Source: Bacteroides sp. ET71
GTDB lineage: Bacteria > Bacteroidota > Bacteroidia > Bacteroidales > Bacteroidaceae
Assembly: GCF_023336905.1 (NCBI RefSeq)
Contig: NZ_JAMBLS010000013.1
Coordinates: 1 to 64,000, forward strand
DNA: 64,000 bases
Reading direction: 5' to 3'
This document shows, in pieces, positions 1-7,250 of this stretch. Each line of letters starts with the position of its first letter. The stretch's first letter is position 1. The translations under genes were made by a program, and so were the position numbers. The notes beneath the pieces are model-generated. The model did not search any database. It had not been told where the DNA came from and was given only the letters and a program-made list of their open reading frames with translations.

Positions 1-2
1 AA

Positions 3-302
3 GAGAAAAGACTGGAAAGGGAACGACAGACCCGATTTTTTGAAAATTATGTACGGTTCCTGCAAGCAAACGGCTTTACAACAAGAACTATACTTTATCC
101 AGAAGATAAAGCCAACGATGACTCCGAAATAAGAGTCAGTGACTTAACGAATGAAGGGTTTGAATTTTTTAAGTATGGAATTATCAGATGGCGAAAGAAA
201 GTAGATAGAGCAAAAGATATAGATAAGGCCATTTCTGATTATAAGTTTATTAACAAGAAATTAGACGAGTTTAATGCGGCTAAAAACAATAAGGCAGTTT
301 AG
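3..302 (+). CDS. C-terminal part of an unidentified protein
   Basis: This open frame enters from the left edge and ends at TAG, giving the last 99 residues of a protein whose start lies outside the window. The visible part is charged and probably helical (RWRKKVDRAKDIDKAI) and ends ...NNKAV. Base composition is AT-rich, unlike the leftward genes that follow, and more like the immunity-type cargo genes elsewhere in the window. I recognise no domain. It converges on the leftward gene at 448-720. Confidence 0.6.
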   Translation, partial: EKRLERERQTRFFENYVRFLQANGFTTRTILYPEDKANDDSEIRVSDLTNEGFEFFKYGIIRWRKKVDRAKDIDKAISDYKFINKKLDEFNAAKNNKAV

Positions 303-395
303 TTCAATCCCATCACCAAACGATAGTGTTCAAATTGCCATACAATTTGATTGCTGAATCAGGCTGTTGCAATCCCATTAGCTGCCTGAAACGCA

Positions 396-425
396 ACACC
401 GCCCGCACAATGGTGCAGGCGGTGT
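396..425 (-). terminator. hairpin terminator of the first leftward operon
   Basis: The arms ACACCGCC and GGCGGTGT are complementary, with a further inner GCAC/GTGC stem. The hairpin lies just beyond the stop codon of the gene at 448-720. The T-run on the minus strand is weak, so termination may be partial or the hairpin may only protect the mRNA end. Confidence 0.5.
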
Positions 426-447
426 CCGATGCGGCCTTTTTGTCCGG

Positions 448-720
448 TTACTCGAACCAGTCCGGGTTGCTTTCCTTCAGGACTTCAACCAGCTCCTTGT
501 CCGGCAGCTTCAAGTTGCCCCGGTCGGTAAAGTAGAACACCTCGTCATAGAGGTATTCCGCCTCTTCACCGGCAAAGCCTTCGTTGGCATCTTCAAAACT
601 GCCCGGCTGCAATGCGTCAAGCAGTTCGGTGGAGCCAATCAGCAATTCTTCCCCGTCGATTGATTCAACGATGCGGCAGATGTATTTCTTGCCGTCAAAC
701 TGGATTTCCTTTGTCTTCAT
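448..720 (-). CDS. small acidic conserved hypothetical protein
   Basis: A 90-residue acidic protein beginning MKTKEIQFDGKKYICRIVES, with no signal peptide or membrane segment. It lies 10 bp downstream of the gene at 731-1006 and both probably share one transcript started in the leader at 1.0-1.4 kb. It belongs to the set of small cytoplasmic proteins encoded leftward in this part of the element. Function is unknown; its position beside ParB and SSB genes suggests an establishment or host-interaction role, which is inference only. Confidence 0.7.
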   Translation of the reverse strand: MKTKEIQFDGKKYICRIVESIDGEELLIGSTELLDALQPGSFEDANEGFAGEEAEYLYDEVFYFTDRGNLKLPDKELVEVLKESNPDWFE

Positions 721-730
721 ATTGCCCTCC

Positions 731-1006
731 TTATTTTAATGGTATGTTACGTCCGTGTTCGTTGAGATATTCCATGATGCACTTCGCCTCCTCGTGCGAC
801 GCCCTGTTGCGGTCATCATAACGGCGGCTGTCGTCCGCCATGACCTTGATGCACTCCCGGATAAGCCGGTAAAGGCTCTGCTGAAGCGTGGGGTGCATGT
901 CAGGGATAGCCGCAGCAAATCGTTTCGGATTGAAATCAAAGTCGTTTACCGCCATTTCCCACTCCTTTGCGAGCCTGTACTCTTTAGATTCCTTAATGTT
1001 GTCCAT
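731..1006 (-). CDS. small hypothetical protein
   Basis: A 91-residue, mostly helical soluble protein (MDNIKESKEYRLAKEWEMAV...). I see no recognisable domain. It is the first gene after the leader at 1.0-1.4 kb and is followed closely by the 90-residue gene, forming a two-gene unit. The codon use is GC-rich like the ParB and SSB genes, so it looks like backbone rather than cargo. Confidence 0.7.
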   Translation of the reverse strand: MDNIKESKEYRLAKEWEMAVNDFDFNPKRFAAAIPDMHPTLQQSLYRLIRECIKVMADDSRRYDDRNRASHEEAKCIMEYLNEHGRNIPLK

Positions 1007-1124
1007 AATCTGAATTTTTAATGATTAATATTTTTTCTTCCCTCTGTTCGGCATCCTGCAACCGGAGCCGCTTCGGGTTTTTCGGTGCAGGGAGAGGCCG
1101 CCGGAGAAGCCATTCCCGATGTTT

Positions 1125-1214
1125 TTTCCTGCCAATTACTCTTGCCCCGGCAAGGAAGAATTTGCAGGAAATCCACTTCAAAATGGAGGGAACAGGCGCG
1201 GCAGCCTACATTCG
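1125..1214. promoter_or_regulatory. leader unit A: covarying hairpin plus rightward promoter-like box
   Basis: The plus strand shows arms TTTCCTGC (1125-1132) and GCAGGAAA (1164-1171), an inner AATT/AATT pair and an apical CTTGC/GCAAG stem. A TAnnTTTG-like box, TACATTCG, follows at 1207-1214, 36 bp after the hairpin. The unit lies between the ParB-like gene and the leftward gene at 731-1006. Related units occur at eight other places, each before a leftward gene, with compensatory stem changes. Whether it acts as RNA, as folded single-stranded DNA or as a promoter unit is not known. The rest of 1007-1441 shows no gene. Confidence 0.6.
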
Positions 1215-1441
1215 CACCGTAGAAAACCCGTGCGGTGACGGCATGGAGGCTGAAACATGGGAATCCAAAACGGTATAAAGGGAACGAGCCTTGGGATACA
1301 AGGCTTTGAAAAAGGGATGGCAGACGGTTATAAACGGATGGCGGCGTTATGCCGCCGTTCCCTGCTATAAAAGGCATGGCCGGCACACGCCAGTATGCAG
1401 GACGGATTGCTCCGCCCTGCTTCTGAACTGAATTATGAAAG

Positions 1442-3166
1442 TCAAGCCGCTACATCTTCAGCTTGTGGCGTTTCATCGGGTTGCGGTTCTTCCTGCTGTT
1501 CCGTTTCCTGCTTCGCCTTATCCTGCACGGCAAGGACAGCTTTCTTTTCCTCGATGCGCTGGTGGCGTTTCTCGTACACTTCATCATAGCCCTTTCGGAT
1601 TTCGGCAAGCGTCTCGGGCATGTGCTTTTCCGCAAATTGGAGCAAGAGGGTGGCTACTGCATTGCCTCCGAATGCTTCTTGGAACTTCGCAATCAGAAAA
1701 TCCCTGCGGATAACGGCTTTCGCCTTGCCGTTAAGATTTTCAATGATATTGAATTTATCCTCGTCAGAAAGGTAAAACACATTTTCGCTGTCGATGCCCA
1801 CCGCTGCGTAATGCTCCTTGCGGAGCGATGAAAGGAGGAAGAAATAAATCATCTTGTCCTCGTCCGCACCAAACTTGGTTTCGGTGGCGTCCACCTCCAA
1901 AATCCGCTTCTTGGTGTCTGCAACGGTCTTTTCAAGGGCGATTTCCTTGTTCCGCTTGTCCTGCTTCTCCAACTTTTCAAGCGGTGAAAGTGGCTTCTCG
2001 TCTGCCGATGCACCATTTCCAGCCGTATTCATTGCAGAAGTTTCCATGTAACCGAGAGAAATGTCATCACGCCCGACAATGACATAGAGCGATATATCCC
2101 CCTCTGTGCTTCCCCGCAGTATGTCCTCGCATTCAGCCTTGTAGTCCTCCTGCTCCTGCTCGTAATCCTTTCGGGCTTCCTCATATTCCGCCGTGGTCTC
2201 GTAATCGACCGCTTCGGGTTCTTCGGGCATTTCGGGATAATCCGTATAATATGGCAGCGTTTCCAACTCATAGCCGAGTTCAACAAGACGCTTTGCAGCC
2301 ATATCGTTGGAATTGTAGGTACTACGGGCTAACATGGCAGTGGAATGTTCGCCCAACATCTGCACGGCGCGTTCCACAAGGTAGGCCGTGTTCATATCCT
2401 CAAGGCACTTCCTGTTGGCGCACTTTCCACAACCGCCCTCACAGAACAGCGTCATGTTGTTGGTGTTGTGCGGACAAGACATGCAGAGGGTCTTGTCAAA
2501 GGAATAGTATTCAAGGTCGGTCGTAAAATTCCTTTCGATGAGTCTCGCCACATCTGCGGCTTTCATGCCACGCCAACTGTTATACACGATACCCTCTTTC
2601 AGATGCCTGTCGTACACCTCGCTCTGTATCTCCTTACCGTAGCGGCAGATTTCGCTTGCCACGCTGATAGTGATTTCGTCCGTTTCCAAAAGGGCTGCGA
2701 TTTCGGGGATAAGGGCAGTGAATTTCAATCGAGTGCGGATATAGTCTTCCGACTTGCCGAACTGGACTGCCAGTGAATGTACATCGTGTCGTCCGCTCTC
2801 CATCAGTTTCTGATAGGCGTTGGCTTCCTCAATGGGTGTCACATCCTTGCGTTGCAGGTTTTCAGTGACAGCCATTTCTTCAGCCACCTCGTCCGACACT
2901 TCGTAAATGACTGCAGGAATAGTTTCCAACCCTGCCATGAGCGATGCACGGTATCTGCGCTCTCCAAAGATAATCTCGAAGCGGTTTTCCGCAATGGGTC
3001 GCACACCTATGGGCTGTAGGACACCCTGCTGCCGTATGCTGTCGGCAAGTTCGGCAAGGCTCGCCTCGTCAAAGGTCTTGCGTGGGTTGTAATTACTCGG
3101 CTGAATGTCCGCCAATGCTACCGATACGATGTTCTTTTCTACTGACTTCATGTCTGTTGCTTTCAT
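1442..3166 (-). CDS. ParB/RepB/Spo0J-like nuclease-domain protein
   Basis: A 574-residue protein with an N-terminal ParB domain. Visible motifs are NPRKTF (box preceding the fold), FGERRYRAS (the conserved GERR motif) and ENLQRKDVTPIEEA, followed by a KorB-type helix-turn-helix region (SLAVQFGKSEDYIRTRL). The middle contains a cysteine cluster (CMSCPHN...CEGGCGKCANRKC) that could bind zinc. The C-terminus is a long charged helical tail. It is much longer than classical partition ParB (about 300 residues). No ParA gene is adjacent, so a leading-region establishment role is as likely as partitioning. A second in-frame ATG lies five codons downstream. Confidence 0.9.
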   Translation of the reverse strand: MKATDMKSVEKNIVSVALADIQPSNYNPRKTFDEASLAELADSIRQQGVLQPIGVRPIAENRFEIIFGERRYRASLMAGLETIPAVIYEVSDEVAEEMAVTENLQRKDVTPIEEANAYQKLMESGRHDVHSLAVQFGKSEDYIRTRLKFTALIPEIAALLETDEITISVASEICRYGKEIQSEVYDRHLKEGIVYNSWRGMKAADVARLIERNFTTDLEYYSFDKTLCMSCPHNTNNMTLFCEGGCGKCANRKCLEDMNTAYLVERAVQMLGEHSTAMLARSTYNSNDMAAKRLVELGYELETLPYYTDYPEMPEEPEAVDYETTAEYEEARKDYEQEQEDYKAECEDILRGSTEGDISLYVIVGRDDISLGYMETSAMNTAGNGASADEKPLSPLEKLEKQDKRNKEIALEKTVADTKKRILEVDATETKFGADEDKMIYFFLLSSLRKEHYAAVGIDSENVFYLSDEDKFNIIENLNGKAKAVIRRDFLIAKFQEAFGGNAVATLLLQFAEKHMPETLAEIRKGYDEVYEKRHQRIEEKKAVLAVQDKAKQETEQQEEPQPDETPQAEDVAA

Positions 3167-3296
3167 AATTCTAAAAATTTAATTTGTTAATAACTCGTTT
3201 TTTTATTTTCCCTCTTGTCGGTCCTTTTCTGCCGAACCGCCTTTGGGGTTTTATGGATGCAGGTTCCGGCTGTCGGTACAGCTTCATACGGCGGTT

Positions 3297-3384
3297 TTTC
3301 CTGCCAATTACTCTTTCTCCGAAAGGAAGAATTTGCAGGAAATCCACTTCAAACCGACGGATCAAGCGCGACTGCCGACCTTTG
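3297..3384. promoter_or_regulatory. leader unit B: covarying hairpin plus rightward promoter-like box
   Basis: Arms TTTCCTGC (3297-3304) and GCAGGAAA (3335-3342) enclose AATT/AATT and an apical CTTTC/GAAAG stem with loop TCC. Unit A has CTTGC/GCAAG at the same place, so the stem is kept while its sequence changes. GACCTTTG at 3377-3384 lies 35 bp beyond the hairpin, matching the spacing in units A and C. It sits upstream of the ParB-like gene. The rest of 3167-3625 has no convincing gene. Confidence 0.6.
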
Positions 3385-3625
3385 CATCTGATAAAACCAA
3401 TGGCCGGTGACAGCAGGAATGACCAGGAGAGGATAAAGGCCCGGCCGTATAGAAAAGGGAAGACGGGCTTGCCGGTCATAGAAACGGTGTGGATGAACGC
3501 TATAAATGGGTATAAAAGAATGTGATATTTGGCAAATACAAAAGGTAAATTTCCCACAAATCGTATAAAAGGATTGGCGGAACAGGCAGCATATCGGGCA
3601 ACTCCGATATGCCACCTGAAGAAAA

Positions 3626-3811
3626 TCACAGCGGCGACAGTTCCGCCGGGAACACTTCCGCCTCCGAATAGTCCGAGGCTATCAAAATGATACTGTCCTC
3701 TTCGATTACCTCCGGGACATCCACCACCTGATACACACCGTCCGACAAACCGCCGTCCGGGTCATGCCAGAAAACCTTGCTTCCAGCCTTTATAAAATCG
3801 TAATTACACAT
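3626..3811 (-). CDS. small hypothetical protein
   Basis: A 61-residue protein (MCNYDFIKAGSKVFWHDPDG...) read from the ATG at 3811. A longer upstream frame exists but would run through the intergenic region and the SSB tail. The composition (GSKVFWHDPDGG...GVYQVVDVPE) suggests a small beta-rich domain such as an SH3-like fold, without a match I can name. It follows the SSB gene on the same strand, about 130 bp away. Confidence 0.6.
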   Translation of the reverse strand: MCNYDFIKAGSKVFWHDPDGGLSDGVYQVVDVPEVIEEDSIILIASDYSEAEVFPAELSPL

Positions 3812-3870
3812 ATCTCTAACATTATTCTTATTTCTGTCCGGAGTGTAAACCGAAACCGGCATACACCATA

Positions 3871-3893
3871 CCGGCAGTGATTCTGACTGCCGG
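3871..3893. repeat. inverted repeat between SSB and a small gene
   Basis: A perfect 8-bp inverted repeat CCGGCAGT / ACTGCCGG with a 7-nt loop. It is flanked by two near-identical GGCATAnACCATA direct repeats. There is no T-run on either side, so it is not a clear terminator; a processing site or a regulatory hairpin between ssb and the following gene is possible. Confidence 0.4.
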
Positions 3894-3942
3894 ATACGGC
3901 ATATACCATAGTCCAGTCCATACCGCCACCGGTATGCCCTTG

Positions 3943-4356
3943 TCAGAACGGCAGATCGTCCTTGTCGTCCTGCGGCATATCGGCAGGGGGTACGGGTGTG
4001 CTGTCCGTTGTGGTCGCCATGTTGTCCGGGCTGCCAGCCGAGCTGTCCTTCTTGCCTGTATTGATGAATGCGATGCTCTCCGCCGTAATGGAAAGCTGAA
4101 TCTGGCTCTCCCCGTTTTTGTCCGTCCACAGGGAAGATGACAGCGTGCCTTCAACAAGTACCAGCCGTCCTTTTGTGAGGTATTCAGCCAACCGGATGTG
4201 GTTCTCCTTGTTGCTTCTTACCTTTACCCATGTGGTGACGTTCTGTCCCTTTGCATAATCGTCAACGGCCATGTTCATAGCCATGAATGAGCCGTGTGCT
4301 CCTGCAATCACCTGGCAGTCTTTGCCGATGCGTCCGATAGTGTGTACATGTAACAT
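3943..4356 (-). CDS. ssb: single-stranded DNA-binding protein
   Basis: A 137-residue SSB. The OB-fold starts MLHVHTIGRIGKDCQVI, with the usual TTWVKV strand and the AEYLTKGRLVLVEGTLSSSLW segment. A low-complexity linker follows and then the acidic tip DDKDDLPF, the conserved C-terminal tail that binds partner proteins. It would coat incoming single-stranded element DNA and recruit repair or replication proteins. Plasmid-borne SSBs are typical of the leading region of conjugative plasmids, which fits the ParB-like neighbour. It is preceded by leader unit C. Confidence 0.93.
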   Translation of the reverse strand: MLHVHTIGRIGKDCQVIAGAHGSFMAMNMAVDDYAKGQNVTTWVKVRSNKENHIRLAEYLTKGRLVLVEGTLSSSLWTDKNGESQIQLSITAESIAFINTGKKDSSAGSPDNMATTTDSTPVPPADMPQDDKDDLPF

Positions 4357-4499
4357 AATAAAAAATGTTTTGTGGCAAGATGGTTGGTCCTGCCGTTACC
4401 TTTTTTTATTTTCCCTCTTCTCGGTTCCTTTCTGTCTGAACCGCTGTCGGGATTTTATGCTGCAACCAAAGGCTGTCGGCAAAGCCGCACACGTCGTTT

Positions 4500-4597
4500 T
4501 TTCTTGCCAATTACTCTTGGCAGCCCCGGCTGTCAAGGAAGAATTTGCAAGAAATGCACTTCAAAACGTAAGGGACAGGCGCGACGGCCTATATTTG
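4500..4597. promoter_or_regulatory. leader unit C: covarying hairpin plus rightward promoter-like box
   Basis: Arms TTTCTTGC (4500-4507) and GCAAGAAA (4547-4554) differ from units A and B at one position on each side, which restores pairing. The apical stem is longer (CTTG-CAGCC against GGCTG-CAAG). TATATTTG at 4590-4597 lies 36 bp beyond. This copy gives the clearest compensatory changes of the family. It lies upstream of ssb. Confidence 0.65.
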
Positions 4598-4611
4598 CAG
4601 CGGTAAAACCA

Positions 4612-5127
4612 GACCGGTGACTGCCAGAAAGCATCCGGAGAAAGCATAAAGTCGCACCGATTATAACTGTACGGACGGCCTGCCGGATATAAAAGCAGAG
4701 GGAAAGGATGATATAAGGGGAGCAACGGCTCGGGCGGGTAGAGAACAGCGGTCTGCCGGGCAAACAGAAAGGGGACTCTTTCCGCCTTGAGATCTGCCGG
4801 AATATATGGAGGCCGGCGCAAAGCGGGATGTGTCACCGTTTGTCCATGACACTGCCGGCCCGGAAAGGAAAGATACGGATTAAAGGCAGAATGTGCCAGA
4901 GCAAGATCCGGCAGGAAGTCTTGCATAGCGGAATACCGTGTTGTTTCGACATCCGTCGAAGCTCCGGCATGGAGCGGCAAGAATCGGACTGGCGGTGCTC
5001 CGGCACAGCCTTCCGTACCTTGGATTGAAGAGTGGACAGGGGCACAGACCTCCTACCTTGCTTCATGGGCGGGAAAAGCCGGATAGAAAAGGGATGAAAT
5101 GCCGGGAGAAAACACGCGCAGGTGAAG
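4612..5127. other. gene-free stretch
   Basis: About 500 bp between leader unit C and the low-GC insert. Open frames here lack plausible codon use or start sites on either strand. It is GC-rich with purine-rich tracts of the type GTAGAAAAGGGA that recur in other leaders. A copy of that tract (from 5067) is repeated at 6292 on the far side of the insert. I see no gene. Confidence 0.5.
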
Positions 5128-5177
5128 TTTTTGCGCAAAAAACAAACACAAATATGGTCGTTTCCCGAATCTTTGCC

Positions 5178-5245
5178 TATCTTTGCAGCACGAGAACCCC
5201 CAAGCCTCTTAACAATGCTCAAATCGGGGGTCGTTTTATTTTTAT
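5178..5245 (+). ncRNA. possible abiF-type small RNA with intrinsic terminator
   Basis: A consensus -7 box TATCTTTG (5178-5185) is followed within 20 bp by a hairpin with arms ACCCCC (5196-5201) and GGGGGT (5226-5231), then a T-rich run. A transcript from this promoter would be about 55 nt and would end before the downstream Abi_2 remnant. Conserved RNAs (the abiF RNA motif) are known upstream of Abi_2 genes. The assignment rests on position and architecture, not on a covariance match. A 14-bp palindrome TTTTTGCGCAAAAA precedes the promoter. Confidence 0.4.
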
Positions 5246-5251
5246 GCTCCT

Positions 5252-5371
5252 ATGACAATCAATTTCCCGAAACGAAACAACAGTTCGGAGGAACTGGCCG
5301 ACCTGCTATCCCGAAGAAGGCTTGTTCCTGATGACAAGGAAGTCAATAATTTATATGAGACAATGAATTAA
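5252..5371 (+). pseudogene. truncated Abi_2 (AbiD/AbiF-like) abortive-infection gene
   Basis: A 39-codon frame (starting MTINFPKRN) ending in TAA just before the next gene. The segment SSEELADLLSRRRLVPDD resembles the start of Abi_2 proteins, in which a K/T-x-E-x-I-x-L-L-x-x-R-G-L-x-I-x-D block is followed by a YYRL motif. Here the protein stops where that motif would begin. I read it as the 5' remnant of an abortive-infection gene left when the next gene was inserted. Confidence 0.4.
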
Positions 5372-5378
5372 TATAAAA

Positions 5379-6284
5379 ATGGAAAAATTTTACAAGAAAC
5401 AAATCCAGCTTTGGAAAAAAGTATATGAGGATTGGAACAATTCAGAGTCTTGGCAAAGATGCTTAAACGCATTGCCTCAGTATGTCTATAATGGTACTGA
5501 AGAATTTACCTTTCGAGAAGAGATTTTTCCTGGCTATTTCAAAGATCTTCATCACGATAGTTTTCAACTTTATGGGCTTTGTAATCACTATTTTCAAGCA
5601 AAGGCGGTTCTTGAATTTGAAGAAAACAATGATTATTCAAAATTAGTGGAAGGTTATTATCATCACATTCTTTATATTATATTGGGAGAAAAACATAGTA
5701 AATTTGAAATGGGATGGCTTGAATATGATTTCAGTTTGCTATTGATTTTTACAATAACTTATTTCCCACAATACACCTCTATTGTAGGAAAACACTTAGT
5801 AAAATTCTTAAAATTTCGTCATGAACGTAATTCATACGGAAAAAGGTATCATAAAATGTTTGGATTCTCGAATGTTATCTGGCTATCAGTATTTATATGT
5901 AAATGGTATGGGTTTAACGATTTGGCAAAAGAAATACAGAATTATTTTGATGTCATAGCAGATCCCCCGTATCAATTAGCCACAGAGAATCTGCTCTGTA
6001 CAGATGCGGAAATTGTAAATACATGGGTAGCAGGATTATCAGATTTTCATATTAAGAATAGTAAGGATAATCTGACACTACCATTTAATAACTATTATTG
6101 GCAATATTATCCGATTGAGATAATTGCCTTGCTTGAAATAAGACAGAAGGAAAATATCTCAAACGAAATCATTAAAAATGACTTTATCAAAAGATTTCTA
6201 CCCCACATAGGTAAATATAGTTCGATTGAATTTGACGAACTAACTCGCGCTCTCACAACACGAATTATTGGAGATAATGATTAA
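5379..6284 (+). CDS. hypothetical immunity-like protein
   Basis: A 301-residue soluble protein rich in aromatic residues (Y, W, F), in an AT-rich gene running opposite to its GC-rich neighbours. These traits match immunity proteins against polymorphic or T6SS toxins, such as those in the 14-19 kb array, but I recognise no Imm family. It starts 7 bp after the Abi_2 remnant. The insert is bordered by near-identical GGGCGGGAAAAGCCGG tracts (from 5067 and 6292), suggesting entry by recombination. Confidence 0.6.
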   Translation: MEKFYKKQIQLWKKVYEDWNNSESWQRCLNALPQYVYNGTEEFTFREEIFPGYFKDLHHDSFQLYGLCNHYFQAKAVLEFEENNDYSKLVEGYYHHILYIILGEKHSKFEMGWLEYDFSLLLIFTITYFPQYTSIVGKHLVKFLKFRHERNSYGKRYHKMFGFSNVIWLSVFICKWYGFNDLAKEIQNYFDVIADPPYQLATENLLCTDAEIVNTWVAGLSDFHIKNSKDNLTLPFNNYYWQYYPIEIIALLEIRQKENISNEIIKNDFIKRFLPHIGKYSSIEFDELTRALTTRIIGDND

Positions 6285-6364
6285 GTATTGGGGGCGGGAA
6301 AAGCCGGGTAGAAAAGGAACGGCATGTCGGGACGGTATGCCATAAAAAGGGAATTGCCGGCAAT

Positions 6365-6390
6365 GAAGGCAGCCCTCTATGACTGCCTTC
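6365..6390 (-). terminator. terminator of the gene at 6400-6813
   Basis: GAAGGCAG (6365-6372) pairs with CTGCCTTC (6383-6390). It lies just beyond the leftward stop codon at 6400, and a CCCTTTTTATGG tract follows further on in the minus direction. Confidence 0.6.
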
Positions 6391-6399
6391 CCCTGTCTG

Positions 6400-6813
6400 T
6401 CAACCGATGAAGTTGAAATGCCTGTCGCAAAATTCTTTCTGCCGCATGAAACGCTCGCTCCGGTAGAAGTCCACTTTGGGATACATGCAATGGCCGGAGG
6501 CGGCATATCTGCCGGTCGGTACACCCAACTCATAAAGCACGAGCCAGTCCAGCACCGCTTCTCCGTTGTTGTTCGTGTCGATGAACTGGCAGCCGGCATT
6601 ACGCTCCACGCCCGGAAGATTGACGGTTATGACTGCCTCCGGCTCGAAACCGTTGCTGTCTTCTTTATATTCAAGCAATTCCAGACAGATTGGGCTGCCC
6701 AGTCCGTGCTGGTAGTAGGTAACAAACGGGAAGACCCATTTTTCATCCTTACGCAGAAGTTTTAACGTCAAACCGTCAACGACCACTTTTTTCTCACTGA
6801 TTTTCTTTTCCAT
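6400..6813 (-). CDS. conserved hypothetical protein
   Basis: A 137-residue soluble protein beginning MEKKISEKKVVVDGLTLKLLRKDEKW, with a mixed alpha/beta pattern and a segment AVITVNLPGVERNAGCQFIDTNN. Small proteins with the phrase ITVNLP occur in Bacteroidales conjugative elements (possibly DUF4313-like), but I cannot confirm the family. It has its own leader (unit D) and its own terminator, so it appears to be a single-gene unit. Confidence 0.65.
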   Translation of the reverse strand: MEKKISEKKVVVDGLTLKLLRKDEKWVFPFVTYYQHGLGSPICLELLEYKEDSNGFEPEAVITVNLPGVERNAGCQFIDTNNNGEAVLDWLVLYELGVPTGRYAASGHCMYPKVDFYRSERFMRQKEFCDRHFNFIG

Positions 6814-6927
6814 ACTTCAAATTTTTTATTTTGTTTTTTTTCTTTTCCCTGCGTTCGGTCCTTTCAGACCTTCGCCGGAATTATTTTTCCGCATCTGAAA
6901 GTGATGACGGCAAGCGTACAAATCTGG

Positions 6928-7022
6928 CGACAGAAATACGCTTCTCCACGAGAAGGAAGATTTCCGTCGGACACCGCAGGCTTGCAGGATTTGTAGGGAG
7001 CAGCCGTAATCCGTTACTTTCG
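6928..7022. promoter_or_regulatory. leader unit D: hairpin plus rightward promoter-like sequence
   Basis: CGAC-GAAAT on the left pairs with ATTTC-GTCG on the right, and an apical CTTCTC/GAGAAG stem has loop CAC (6928-6969). The internal loop (ACG on the 5' side, GGAAG on the 3' side) is the same type as in units E and F. TTTG at 6990-6993 and TACTTTCG at 7015-7022 are 21 bp apart and read rightward. A leftward TATCTTTG box also lies at 7062-7069 and could drive the gene at 6400-6813, placing the hairpin in its 5' leader. Confidence 0.6.
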
Positions 7023-7191
7023 CGGAACAATAAGCCGGGAAGGTAGGACTGGCTGCGAAGACAAAGATAAGGAAAGATATAAAAGGATGGACAGGCAGGT
7101 ATAAGGGGGAACGGTAAAAAAGGGAAAGAGGATAAAAAAGGGAGGATGCCGGCCTATAAAGGCAGGGCGGCCGCACAGGGCGTACCATACA

Positions 7192-7223
7192 GAAAAACCT
7201 GCCCGGCCATACGACCGGACAGG
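7192..7223 (-). terminator. terminator of the methylase-helicase gene
   Basis: CCTG-CCGG at 7198-7205 pairs with CCGG-CAGG ending at 7223, with a GTAT-type loop. On the minus strand a run of five T follows (AAAAA at 7193-7197 on the plus strand). The hairpin lies 28 bp past the stop codon of the gene at 7251-12224. Confidence 0.8.
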
Positions 7224-7250
7224 GAGTAAAGGTTAAAATATGAATTACGG

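Noticed and set aside
1021-1278. Rightward open frames inside the leaders (also at 3184-3525, 4372-4620, 13516-13818, 39525-39887)
   Set aside because: They cover hairpins and promoters, change composition among the nine leader copies and share no protein similarity, so they look like chance frames.
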